Origin: Chara braunii
Taxonomy: Eukaryota > Streptophyta > Charophyceae > Charales > Characeae
DNA length: 45,277 nucleotides
Assembly (NCBI GenBank): GCA_003427395.1
Contig: BFEA01000374.1
Location: 330,556-375,832, forward strand
Reading direction: 5' to 3'
Both the position numbers and the translations under genes were made by a program. The notes below the pieces were generated by a model. The model was not told the DNA's origin, searched no databases, and saw only the letters and a list, made by a program, of their open reading frames with translations. Shown one piece after another: positions 20,421-30,458 of the stretch. Every line of letters starts with the position of its first letter. Position 1 is the stretch's first letter.

Positions 20421-20950
20421 TTTGCGTAGCCTAAGGAGCCCACGCTTAAGGGTTTAACTGGGATCGAAATTGAGAAAGGGAGGAAACCCCCCCCTTTTAC
20501 TGTTGTGTGTTTCTTAAAGATTTCTTAGTCGGATGGTGGCCCTGAGCCTGGATTCGAGGTCCTTGTCCAGGACATCCCAGGTCCTAGACTCTGCATAAAA
20601 GGGATCACCCCCCGCGCAGAGCCTATTTGCCCTGCCCCGGGACACTCAGCCTAAAGGTCGGAGGTGCCGCGGAGGCCGCACGACTGTTTCTTCAATCGTG
20701 CAATATCGTGAAGGGGTTGCCCTTCACGATACTTTGAGTTTGACACTTGAGTGTCATAAGTGGTACTCGGATCCACGAGGGACCGCTTAATTATGGGCAC
20801 TACATAGTACGCCATCATTGCGACTGCTTGCGTATTCATGCATTGCTAGTCGATATGGGAAGGTTCTGCGTCCGTGTGGGTTTTTATACTAAATCTCGTG
20901 CGCGTCGCCCATCCGATTTCCGCATCAAAGAGTTATGGGATGACTACTGA
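20421..20950. repeat. hairpin-rich junction upstream of R3 copy 2
   Basis: Three hairpins follow one another: 20678-20683/20696-20701 (gcacga/tcgtgc), 20704-20715/20720-20731 (perfect 12-bp stem, 4-nt loop) and 20741-20747/20750-20756 (7 bp, 2-nt loop). The flanking word 'tagtacgccatcattgcga' is shared with 24.34 kb, but the hairpin stems there are different. Confidence 0.7.
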
Positions 20951-21430
20951 AGGGACTAGGAGTGTGTCGCGTTGTTCGTTCTGGGTCGTTCTGTATGTGT
21001 GAGTGTTGTGGTGTAACGCGTGGTAAGTGGGATGCGTCCTAGTCGATCAACGACGAGTCGCGTATGGGACTTCAACCCCCCAGTGCGTCGATTCGCGTGC
21101 GGGTCCGATAGAGGCGTAAAAACCGCGCATACCCCCTATGCTACAGCGAACGAGAAACCCCCTCAGATGGTACACCTCTGCGATTGCAACTGATTAGCTT
21201 TCGTATTGTGGCGGGAATACGCCCACCGACGAGAGGTGACAACTCCCACAAGGTGGAGGCAAGTCGTGCCTCGTGTTGGCCCTATCCTGTCGTAGGGGCT
21301 CGCGAGAGGTATGGCTATCGCACTCGGCCGGAGCGGCTTGCGGAAGCTCTATGTATATTGCGACGAGGATCAGACCAACTCCTGCATGACGCGGCCGGAA
21401 GAGTCCCGCCCTGCGCGGTGCCGGACGGAT
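20951..21430. repeat. interspersed repeat R3, copy 2
   Basis: It has the same ordered landmarks as copies 1 and 3: 'agggactagg', 'gcgtcctagtcgatcaacg', 'cacctctgcgattgca', 'gggaatacgcccaccgacg', 'cctatcctgtcgtagggg' and 'cactcggccggagcgg'. The paired ends gactagg/cctagtc are exact here. It abuts, at about 21430, the C-terminal end of a Ty3 pol frame, so R3 or the whole unit may have inserted into a Ty3 element or be part of one. Confidence 0.75.
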
Positions 21431-21431
21431 G

Positions 21432-21615
21432 CGCTCAACACTGGATCGACCGAAAAAAGCTGCTAAAGAATGCTCCCCGTGTTGTTAACGCTTATGAACG
21501 ACAGATCGCTGATGGACAAACTGTTAAGTTGTCTGCAAAACTCACTCCTCACGGTTATACCAAAACTCTCTTTCTAATTTATGCCTACGACGCATTTTGT
21601 GCCGACTTTGAATGA
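21432..21615 (+). pseudogene. C-terminal integrase/chromodomain tail fragment
   Basis: The end of a 143-codon frame reads WIDRKKLLKNAPRVVNAYER. It matches the tails of D (WFTREELVETAPQVVEA) and C2 (WFSKKELLPIAPDIVAAYE) in spacing and in the W..(R/K)(E/K)(E/K)L...AP..V.A pattern. In chromoviruses this part follows the chromodomain, which targets integration to chromatin marks. Only the tail is present; the upstream half of the frame is R3 sequence. Confidence 0.6.
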
Positions 21616-21642
21616 GTTACTCGCTAGAAGGGACCTCACTCT

Positions 21643-21653
21643 TGAGAGGGGGG
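21643..21653 (+). other. polypurine tract
   Basis: 'gagagggggg' lies just before the presumed LTR start TGTAATGACCC at 21657, the position where plus-strand DNA synthesis is primed. Confidence 0.5.
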
Positions 21654-21656
21654 TAG

Positions 21657-22700
21657 TGTAATGACCCGCCAAAACACAGACTGAGAACACTGCTGATTTA
21701 TGGGGTTTGCCTCTAGAATGAATGCCTTGTTGAGATTCCCACATTCTGTTGTGATTTCTAAGTCCATGTATGTGTGCGTGCTTGCTGGTTTGCGTGCATG
21801 TCTGAGTTCTTGTCGGTTGAGTGTGTGTGTGACCCGCAAAGGTACTTGTTGGTTGAAAGGCCCCGTAGGGACGATACTTACCTGTGGCCGTGACTTTGAG
21901 GGTTGCAGCGGGGAAAGCACTCAAGTAGCGGGGGTAGGCCTGCGACACTTAGAGCAGCGGGAAAAACACTCAAGTAGCAGGTAGGCCGGTACCACTCGAG
22001 TAGTGGTAGAAGTGTCGGGTACTGGAGGCCGAGCAAAAGAAAACAAAAGTTGGCATTTTTAGAGGCCCAGTAGCGGTAGGTTAGAGGTAGGCCGATACCA
22101 GTCTGAGTAGCTTGAGTCTAGGGCCTATCCGGACGATAGCAGAGCCTGCAATGATGTTTCCCTCCGAATGGGAGGAGGTACCGGTTGCTGGGAGGCCGCT
22201 CGGCCTAGGAAGTCACCGCCCAAGAGGCCAGTAGGCCGCTATATCTTCAAGAGGAGCAAGCAACTCCTCCTCATTTGCGGTATGCAAGGATTGGCGGCAT
22301 GCTGTTGGAGCCGAGCGCTGGACTTGGGAAGCGCTGCCTGGAGGAGAAGAGCGGCTTGGCGCTCAGCCTGGCTATGGCGAGCAGCCCAGCCTGAGGAGGA
22401 AGAATAAGGGGGCGATGGAGGAGAGTGGCGAGGTACCTACCTGGCTATGGTGGACACCATCTTCATCACCTTGTTGGGCGCTGCATCTGGAAGGCCCCGT
22501 TTGGGGTAGTGCCACACCAAGGAATCTCGAGGCAGAGTCAGGCATGGCGGCTTAGTGAGCAGCGACGTAGCTGCTTTGGGTTGTCCTTTGGACAGGAGTG
22601 CAGCGACATGGCTGCTTTGCATCGTCCTTTGCACAGGAGGGCAGAGCCCTTAGTAGTTCGCCATAGCCTAGACATGTGAGAGGAGGAAGAAGGGGGAAGC
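21657..22700 (+). repeat. probable LTR, 3' boundary unknown
   Basis: It starts TGTAATGACCCGCC. Inside are loose repeats of 'cactcaagtagcggg' and 'taggcc' at 21915-22110, and a perfect 6-bp hairpin at 21991-22007. GC-rich sequence at 22150-22680 shows no gene; the small frames there have no signature. Confidence 0.35.
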
Positions 22701-22887
22701 CATGACTATGGTAAACTTGTTGTGGTGTCAATAGTAAGAGGGAACTTCAGATATTGATTTTGGTTCATCCACTCATTGTTATTAAACTTATTATTATTAT
22801 TGGAAGAAGAATAAGATTGGTGAAGTGAAGGAGGAGGAGGAAGGTGGACAGAGAAGGGGGATTTGTCATCGATCTTGTTGGTGTACA

Positions 22888-22948
22888 TCTTCTTCTTCTT
22901 CTTTTTCTTCTTCTTTTTCTTCTTTTTCTTCTTCTTCTTCTTCTCTCT
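22888..22948. repeat. TTC/TTTTC microsatellite
   Basis: A run of TTC units interrupted by short T runs. It generates spurious poly-Phe, poly-Lys and poly-Arg frames on both strands. Confidence 0.95.
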
Positions 22949-23059
22949 TCTTTGGTCTCTATCTCCTTGCAAGTGTTTTTACTTCTTTCGCAATTGGGTG
23001 GCATTGTCTTTCTTTGTGAATTTGCACTTTGGGAATGACCAGGATTGTAACAAAAGTTA

Positions 23060-23400
23060 CTTTCACTAGGGGAAATGTTGCCGAAATTTTTACAACTCCG
23101 ATGAGTTAGTCAAATTTCATCTTTGCAAAATCAAAGTTTTGTTGTAAACTCTAATATTACTTAGTATAAATCTTGGGAGCTCACTTCTCTAGATGAAGTG
23201 CTGTCAAAATTTTTACTAATTCAGGAAGTTGGACAAAATTTAACTTTGTAAAGTCAAAGTTTTATTTTAGATCTCATATTTAGCCTTATATAAATTTTGA
23301 GAAGTCACTTTCTCTAGGGGAAATGTTGTCAAAATTTTCTTAGATTTGAGGAGTTAGTTTTATTTTAGCTTACGAAAATTTTGGCAAACCACCCTGCTTA
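23060..23400. repeat. ~123-bp satellite, array 2
   Basis: Three units carry 'tgttgccgaaattttta', 'tgctgtcaaaattttta' and 'tgttgtcaaaattttct' at about 23076, 23199 and 23324, with periods of 123 and 125. It is homologous to array 1 at 18815-19645 but shorter. Confidence 0.85.
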
Positions 23401-24439
23401 GGGGAGACACTGCTGACCATAGATGGCTGGAAACTTAGTTTGAGGAGGATTAGAGTAAGGGATGGAATGGGGTTTATCCTCCATACACTTGAGTGTAGCT
23501 TGGGAACTGGCCTGTGTTGTATTGCAGATCCTTTTCATTCAGTTCGATTCAAGGCTCGACGAAGTTCAGTCTGAACCCATAAGGATCATCTTCTAATATT
23601 TTTTTATAACAAGTCGGTTTACGACCCAACTCTAACCGATCTCTGCGACTCAACCTAAGGTTTTAGTCCCTGTGGTTTGAATTATTTCTTTGGGTTTTTA
23701 CCCAGACTTTACTTAAATGGTCATTTGAATTGGAAAGGTTGGACGAAGGTTGGGGCTTGTGTGAATAAGGTAAGGGGTGTGAGTGCAGAAAATGGTTGAA
23801 GTTGACCCTACTTAGTGTGTGGTCTGTCGATGTCGGACTTTTGTGTGACTGCAAGTATGTTTGTGATTCAAACTTTGGATTTGACTCTCCTGCGATCATT
23901 TGCATATTTGGAAGGAAGTCACATTGTGATTGTGAGACTCAGTGAGAGTACTCGAGCAAGCTATTTCACCAATGCGCGAGGGTTGAGCGAATTTGGGTTG
24001 AGAGAAAAGGCAGATGCTATCGAGTTGGTTGTGAAAGTTCTATAGTTGGACGTTGAGGTCTGTGGCAGTTATCAAAGTCAACCCCCTTGATATGTTCCAA
24101 GATCTCCGAAGGTGGGGCCCCTTCCCACAAACTCGGGGTGTTCTGCCACCACAAAAGGCCATAGCTTGACTACCGTTCCTCTGCGCAGTGTGCAGAAGAG
24201 GGTAGGACACACAATCACATTTGTGATTGTCTAACGTCATGAGAATAACCCCTCACGACGGGTGTCAGCCGACATCTGAGCGTGCGATCCCATGTTTCAG
24301 AAGGGATCGCATGGTTATGGCCCTTATGGGCACACCTTAGTACGCCATCATTGCGACCGCTTGCATATTTATGCATAGCTAGTCGATATAACGAGGCATG
24401 CGACGCCTACCGATCAAGCGCCGAAAGAGTTATGGGTTG
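23401..24439. repeat. middle part and hairpin junction of long unit, copy 2
   Basis: The stretch to about 23940 aligns with 19900-20350. Further on are two perfect hairpins, 24211-24219/24222-24230 (9 bp, 2-nt loop) and 24283-24291/24303-24311 (9 bp, loop atgtttcagaa). They sit where copy 1 has different hairpins. A 76-codon frame at 23815-24045 has no signature. Confidence 0.65.
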
Positions 24440-24925
24440 AGCTGAAAAAGGGACTAGGCGAGATTTGAGTATGAGGTTCGAACTCGCTTTCTTTTGTAGG
24501 TGTATCGCGTGGTTAGATTAACCATCCTAGTTGATCGACATGGAATCACGATTGGGAGATTAGCGCCCCAAGCGACGGTTAGCGTACGGGTTTGATTAAG
24601 GCGTTAATCGCACGTACCCCATATACTACAACGAATGAGAAACACCCTCGGCTGGGTCACCTCTACGATTGCACCTAAGAAGCTTTCACACGTGGTTTGG
24701 TATCTCGGCGGGGATACGCCCACCGACGGAATGGTGACAACTCGTACAGGTGGAGGTAAGTTGTACCTTGCGTGACCCTATCCTGTCGTAGGGGTTCGCG
24801 AGAGGTATGACTGACGCACTCGGCCAGAGCGGCACCACTATGTTAAACGTCCTGCTAAATCCTGCGTGATGCGGCCGGGAGGTTCCCCTGCGGGACCGAT
24901 GCGCTCGACACCGCCTCACTCACAT
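24440..24925. repeat. interspersed repeat R3, copy 3
   Basis: Landmarks are 'agggactagg', 'tcctagttgatcgac', 'cacctctacgattgca', 'ggggatacgcccaccgacgg', 'cctatcctgtcgtagggg' and 'cactcggccagagcgg'. The end pair is gactagg/cctagtt, with one change that a G-U pair tolerates. Confidence 0.75.
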
Positions 24926-25980
24926 TTGCATACCCAATGCAATCAGATGAGCTTTAAACTCAACCGGAGTGAGAGGAGGGGAACCACTGCTAGTTTGGAG
25001 CTAGAGAGGAGTCTCTAGAGCTTGCGTGGAACCGTGGAGGTTGGAGGAAGGAGGGGAAGCGGCCCTGGCCTAGGGAGGTGCTCCGCCATAACCCTTAGGA
25101 TGTAGAGGAGAGAGAGAGGCTAAAGGGAGTCCTCATAGCCCTCCTAGAGGGAAGGACTCCATAGCTCTAGAGCTAGGAGGTCATAATAGTCAAGGAAGGA
25201 CAAAGCAGAGGGCTTCTTAAAGAAGAGAGGAGGAGACGTCTTGAAGAAGAGGAGAGAGGCATTACAAGCTACCTCTAGTTGGGAGGAGGAAGAAATGTGG
25301 AAGATTCGTGAGAGAAGGAAGCCATAGCCATTGTCCTCGAAGGTGAGCAAAGGAGGAGGAAGGAGAGTTCACGAAGAAGAAGATCCATTCTACAAGAAGA
25401 AGGCGACATGCCGCGGCAACACACGGGGACCCAGTGTATCGAAGATCAAATCATCACAAACTCAAGAGTCCAAAATTGAAAATTTCACAAATGAAACAGG
25501 AGGAGGGGTATGAGATGAAAGCTCGACAACCCAAAGAGCTCACAAACGAAAATCCCAACTCAAACCTCTGGAAATCATCGCTAGTATTCTCTGTCTCTGT
25601 CACTTTTTCTTTCTCTCTCTCTTTCACATATGCGCCTTCGCGGCCTTGTTCGCAATGTTACTTGTCCGGCGTTGCCAGCAGTGAGAAGCATGTCATCACG
25701 TTCGAGAATTTGTCGCAATATGTTATGAAAGGCTTCCCGCCGAGAGGCGCTGAGACCAACGGAAAAATGAACGGAAGTCCACACAGGAAGAGAAGTCAAA
25801 ACAGGACCAACAAGGAGTGGAGGCAAAAGTGAAGGTTTAATGAACATCGGGATAAGGAAGAGGTATGGGTAAATGGAGGGAAGGTAGGAGGGAGAGGGAT
25901 GCGGGAGGAACAGGATCACGAAGGTGAGGAGAAGCAGCGGCAAAGGCATCAGGCGAGCAAAATATCCTATCATCATCTTC
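24926..25980. other. anonymous purine-rich stretch
   Basis: The plus strand is rich in 'gaggag' and 'agaag' words from about 24970 to 25400. Several overlapping small frames exist on both strands with low-complexity Lys/Glu/Arg composition. No domain, terminal repeat or RNA gene was recognised. Confidence 0.35.
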
Positions 25981-26350
25981 CTTGGTTTTATCGTTTCTGC
26001 GCCCGTTTTTGTCACTTTTCTTTTTTCCTCCCGCCTGCTCCTCCCTCCAAGCGGCATCCTTTACTCCCTCCTGCTTTCTGCATCGCCCTACTTCTCAGTC
26101 CACTTTCGTCCCTGCATCCTCGACCCTTTTCTCCACCCTCCTCCTGCTCGCATCCTCCCTCTTTTTCGTCTCCACACCGTCCGCACTCCTTGATCACACT
26201 TGTTCTACTCACTCTTTCTTGTCCGTCCGTATCAAGCAGTTTCTCGTGTCTCGACCATCCTCCCTCCATCGCCTGCTCTCATGCACGATGCATCGTCGAT
26301 CTTCCCCTCCCTCCCTTTCATCTCTCCACCCCCGTCGTTTGTGAAGGAGC

Positions 26351-26409
26351 GATTGATTGATTGATTGATTGATCAATCGATTGGTCAGCCTAGATTGATT
26401 GATTGATTG
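26351..26409. repeat. GATT microsatellite
   Basis: A (GATT)n run at 26351-26372, a short interruption holding 'gatcaatcgattgg', then (GATT)n again to about 26409. Confidence 0.9.
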
Positions 26410-26820
26410 TTTGGTGAGCGTAAACGTTTTTCTACCCCCCCCTGCTCCGGAGTGCAGTTTCCTTACGACTTGATCACAACCTTCTCTTCTACCATGTCCT
26501 CTACCCTATCAGTCTACATGCTGCCTGTTGCTCCCTTCTCTCCATTCCATCCCCTTACTCATGTGTGCAACTTCCTTATTGCTCAATCACAGGCATTCCA
26601 TTTCTTCTACCCTATCAACATGCATGCTGCCCGTCGCTCCATTTTCTCCATTGAATCACCTTCCTTCCTTCGCCTTCACCGACGCGGGACAGAAAACCAC
26701 ACACAGGGAAACATTGGCAGAAAGTGGGAGGAAACGAAAGCTTACATACCTTGATCAGTCATCGTGAAGCGAGCCCCGTTCTCTCTCCTCGCGCTGACTC
26801 GAGCCAATGATCGCGTTTTG

Positions 26821-26822
<2 letters not shown>

Positions 26823-26890
<68 letters not shown>
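26823..26890. repeat. (CT)n microsatellite
   Basis: About 34 CT units without interruption, running directly into a C-tract. Confidence 0.97.
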
Positions 26891-26892
<2 letters not shown>

Positions 26893-26937
26893 CCCCCCCC
26901 CCCCCCCCCCCCCCCTTTCCCCCCCCCCCCCCCCCCC
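26891..26937. repeat. C-homopolymer (G-quadruplex strand opposite)
   Basis: C25, TTT, then C19. The minus strand is therefore a long G run. Length may be unreliable in the assembly. Confidence 0.95.
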
Positions 26938-27199
26938 TTGGCTGATTAAAAAAAATAAAAAAATTGTTCATCGATTGCGTCCATCTACGCACCTTCTCTC
27001 ACCTTTTTACCATTCCTGTCGTTGTTCCTCTTCTTTTCATCTCTTCCCCGCTCTCCCTGCTCTCCGTCTATTCTTTTTCTCCCTCCCTCGCTCCCTCTCT
27101 TTGTCCCCATGTCGCTGCTCCCGGCCTTGCCCATCAGACAATTGTTACCAGCATGCATTGCCTGGTCTCACTCCATGCGTTCACATCCCACTCTTCCAC

Positions 27200-27716
27200 C
27201 GTCGCCCGACACCGCTGCGTGCTAGTGTCCTAGTCGTTGATCTGCTTCGAAATGCACGGAATGGAACACACTTGTGGAGATGCCTGAATGGGGAATGTCG
27301 TAGGCTGCCAAGAACACCCAAACGGCTAGCCGACACAGGCACTGGGTCCTTTTAAAAAGTTCCTGCGCGACCCTGCCCGCTTCAACATGACGAGCTACAA
27401 CGCCACTGTAGAAGAAACGTAAAAAAGAAGAGCGAGCCACACTTTTCGTTGGGCCTGGCCCAGGTCCCCGACCTTTTCCCAAACACCGACGCCCAGGGCC
27501 TTGCGTGGGAGCGTTACTCGAGACCTGCAATTCGCTTTAAATGTATAGTGAAAACTTCATCTAGATTCCACCAATGTCCAGGATTGAAAGAGAGGTGAGT
27601 TGGAATAGAAGGAGAAAATTCTTCTTCTTCTTCTTCTTCTTCTTCTTCTTCTTCTTCTCCTTCCTCTTCTTTCCACCTCTTCCGTTTTAGTTGGCACTCC
27701 AAAATTTTCTAGATGA
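27200..27716. other. anonymous stretch
   Basis: No gene was recognised. It includes a TTC microsatellite at 27619-27658. Confidence 0.4.
27619..27658. repeat. (TTC)n microsatellite
   Basis: About 13 perfect TTC units. Confidence 0.97.
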
Positions 27717-28015
27717 GTGCAGAGTGCCTCTAGCTGCGCTGGCCTAGAGTTGGGGCTATCAGACTATTTTGCCTGTTCGGCCTATGGGACCAGACCGTGG
27801 CCTGACCGCACAGGCCGTGTGCTCATTCAGTCCAGTCCAGTCCTGCCCAGTACCATTTTCGGTTCCAGGCCAGTACACTCCCGTCCAGTCAGTCCGCTGG
27901 GGGTATACCCCAGCTGCTTTGGAGTTGCATTGTCCCTTCCATCTCCATCTCCATCTCCCCCATCCTCATCTCTTCGTTCTGATCCTGACGGACCGCCATC
28001 CCGGCGAGTCCGTCA
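27717..28015 (+). repeat. 3' part of an LTR (element C1)
   Basis: The sequence ends in CA at 28014-28015, followed by 3 nt and a perfect tRNA-iMet primer-binding site. The stretch upstream must therefore be the end of a 5' LTR. It is not related to the LTR of B or C2, and its start could not be placed; 27717 is arbitrary. Confidence 0.45.
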
Positions 28016-28018
28016 CAC

Positions 28019-28030
28019 TGGTATCAGAGC
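28019..28030 (+). other. primer-binding site of element C1
   Basis: TGGTATCAGAGC is a perfect 12-nt match to the complement of the initiator tRNA-Met 3' end. Confidence 0.9.
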
Positions 28031-28145
28031 GGGAACGGTCCCTGCTCCCACCCACCCCATCCCGCAAGTGCGGGAAATGGTGTAATCCCGATAGCGGGAT
28101 TTTGGGCCATTTTCGGGCAAAAAAACGAGAAAACCGTGGAAAAAG

Positions 28146-28620
28146 GTGCAGCACCCAGGCAGTGACACGTGGCAAAAAAGGAGAGTGTCATCACGACGCG
28201 AGCGTACAAACACCAAGGCCAAGGGGAAACGGGTTTTGTGGAGGCAGAAACGACAAGACCACATTCTTGTCGTTTTCGATGATGAGACAATAGAAAGATG
28301 GCCCCTCGAGGAAACCGAGGGAGAAACCAGTAGTGGCGGTGAGTCAGGAAAGGGTGACGTCATCGCCATGGTGGCCAACAAGGGAGGCACCAGAAATAGC
28401 GGATTAAGGAAGAAGAGGTCACACTCCTTTCCTGAGTATCTTGGCATCGCTTATGGACGGCCTTGGGAGAAAATGGTTATGACCTAGAAGGCATGGTAGG
28501 AACGAATGGATAACCGAAAGTGTCTGAAATGCGGCACTGAGGGACACATTATCGCATGGTGTCCTTTGATCCAGAACCGAAAAGGGAGCAGCCAGCAACA
28601 GTAGCATCTGCTTCTACTAA
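28146..28620 (+). pseudogene. Gag nucleocapsid remnant (element C1)
   Basis: The frame 28146-28487, then reading past stops near 28485 and 28497, is homologous to 12470-12887 of element B (words DHILVVFDDE and GKGDVIAMVANKGG). It carries an intact zinc knuckle CLKCGTEGHIIAWC (CX2CX4HX4C) near 28520-28562, which binds the genomic RNA in retroelements. The capsid domain is deleted. It is not functional. Confidence 0.75.
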
Positions 28621-28729
28621 AACAGAAGGTTTGGATAAAGGTAAGGTGCCACAAACCCCTTTTAACCGTCCAGCTCACATGGCAGAGGATGGTTCTTCTT
28701 CGACTCTTCACCCAGTCCACCCTGAAAAA

Positions 28730-30421
28730 GTGTTGTGTTCTGTCTCACTGTATTATTCCCTTGATGAACTTGGTTCTAATTGATTGCCTTGCGAAGTTCA
28801 TGGACTAAGAAAGCAAGAAGTAAGGGTGAATTGATGATTGCGGATGTAGAGATTGCGCGAACACGAGTCGGTGCTTTATTAGATCCCGGGTCTACACGGT
28901 CCTACATCTCTGAGAAGGCAACTTGAAAGATGCACTTAGGGATAAGAGTGCAGGACCTACGAAGACCTATCACGTCTATATTAGCCGATCAAATCACCAT
29001 TACCGTCTTTTAGTATGTCAATCGCGTCAAGTGTTATTTTTGTACGAAAGAAGGTAAGTGAATATTTCACGAGGTAATCTTCATAGTCGAACAAAATAAC
29101 TTACTGTTTGATTTGATTATGGGCATGGCCCGAGGAAGCCGACCCTGAAGTCAAGTTCAAAACTAAGATTGTCAAATTAACGGATGAAAAATATGAATTG
29201 AAATCAATTAAGCTGTTGCACAAGTCTGGTTCTGGCCCATCACTGTCGTTTTGTTGTATGAGTCTTCCTGCTTTCCGAAGCATGGTCACGAAAAAGCAGT
29301 TGGTACGTGATGTAATGATGGTACTCATCAAGAATGTGGGTGAGTAGTACTGAGTACTCTTCGCCCTATTCTCCTCCTACCGAAAAAAATTTTAACGAGT
29401 ATAAGGTCTTGCAGTTCGAACTGACGTGAGTAACTGACCATGCTATCAAGCACACCGTTGAAATTATTCCCACAAGTAAAATTCCCAAAGGACCGATTAC
29501 CGTATGTCTCCAAGGGAATTGGAAGAATTAAAGAAACAACTGCAGGAACTTACCGAGAAAGGATAGATTAGACCAAGTTCCTCTCCCTACGGCGCAATTG
29601 TACTTTTCGTGCCCAAAAAGGAAGGAGAACTTAGACTGTGTATCGACTACCAAGGATTGAATTCTGTAACTGTAAAGAACGTGAAGTCCCTTCCTCAAAT
29701 TGACGATCTTCTTGACCAGTTGCAAGGTTGCAGGTACTTTGGCAAGATTGATTTGAAGTCTGGCTACCACCACGTCGAGGTGACACATGAAGATCGGCAT
29801 AACACTGCGTTTCGAACCAGGTATGGGCACTAGGAGTTTGTGGTGATGCCCTTCGGCCTAACCAATGTGTCAGCAACCTTCCAACGATCAATGAATGAAC
29901 TGTTTCGACAGTGGTTGGACCAGTTTGTGATTGTGTCTCGATGATATCCTCGTCTATAATAAGACTTTGGAGGATCATGAGAAACGCCTACGAATGGTTC
30001 TACACAAGCTAAGAGAAGGTAACTATAAACTGAGCCTCAAGAAGTCAGAATTTGCTAAGTGTGACGTACTTTTTCTTGGACACATAGTAAATGAAGAAGG
30101 ACTAAGGACCGAAGAAAAAAAAAATACAGCAATTAGAGATTGACCACGAAAGGACTAAGGACCGAAGAAAAGAAAAATACAGCAATTAGAGATTGACCAA
30201 GACCAAAAACAGTCACTGAGTTGCGATCCTCTCTAGGACTTGCTAGCTATTACAAGAAGCTCATAAGAAACTTCTCCCTTATAGTTGTGGCTATGAGAAG
30301 ATTGCTAAAGAAAGAGAAACCTTGGTTATGGGACACAGATTGCGAGTCGGCATTCAAGAAACTCAAGTATGCGCTAACTCACTACCCTGTCTTGGAAAAT
30401 GTTGATCCGTCTCTACCATTG
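28730..30421 (+). pseudogene. protease-RT-RNase H remnant (element C1)
   Basis: The protease motif LLDPGSTRSYIS lies near 28872-28910. RT resumes after stops and frameshifts: 29609-29833 holds [13 protein letters not shown] and [13 protein letters not shown], including the first catalytic Asp. A 2-nt loss just before the active site puts [10 protein letters not shown] into a new frame at about 29931. The YLDD aspartates survive at DNA level. 30221-30421 holds the RT connection and the RNase H start, and then homology stops. A 53-bp tandem duplication lies at 30098-30202. It is dead as assembled. Confidence 0.8.
30098..30202. repeat. 53-bp tandem duplication in C1 pol
   Basis: 'aggactaaggaccgaag' and the following bases to 'agagattgacca' occur at 30098 and again at 30151, with small differences in the A run. 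The duplication is absent from B, so it arose after the two separated. Confidence 0.85.
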
Positions 30422-30439
30422 CCATACCCCCCGTTCACT

Positions 30440-30458
30440 GTTCACGGGGTCCGTGAAC
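30440..30458. repeat. perfect 8-bp-arm dyad near the insertion edge
   Basis: GTTCACGG, GGT, CCGTGAAC. A related dyad, with one G-T, is at about 9037-9054. Confidence 0.85.

Larger units (their letters stand above)
21432..22700 (+). mobile_element. 3' end of a fifth Ty3 element (chromodomain tail, PPT, LTR start)
   Basis: A Ty3 pol C-terminus (21432-21615) is followed by a polypurine tract (21643-21653) and, at 21657, TGTAATGACCCGCC. This looks like the start of an LTR, since TGTAAYGACCC is a common chromovirus LTR beginning. The far end of the LTR could not be placed; 22700 is only an outer limit. No other part of this element is seen in the window. Confidence 0.45.
25981..27200. other. pyrimidine-biased stretch with microsatellites
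   Basis: The plus strand is strongly C+T-rich over much of 26020-26340 and again 27000-27120, surrounding several simple repeats. Long plus-strand Ser/Pro/Leu frames (for example 25982-26344) are the expected by-product. No gene was recognised. Confidence 0.5.
28016..30421 (+). mobile_element. Ty3/gypsy element C1, 5' half with internal deletion
   Basis: PBS, the C-terminal third of gag, protease, RT and the start of RNase H follow one another. The N-terminal and capsid parts of gag are missing: only about 120 bp separate the PBS from the nucleocapsid region. Homology to B ends at about 30421, inside RNase H. The pol sequence is close to B, but the LTR end is different from B and C2. Confidence 0.75.

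Noticed and set aside
21184-21430. First half of the 143-codon frame as protein
   Set aside because: It is R3 sequence, and the other R3 copies do not keep the frame.
22706-23069. Poly-Lys, poly-Arg and poly-Phe frames
   Set aside because: They are direct translations of the TTC microsatellite.
26759-26992. Gly-rich/Arg-Glu frame on minus strand
   Set aside because: Product of the (CT)n and C-tract.
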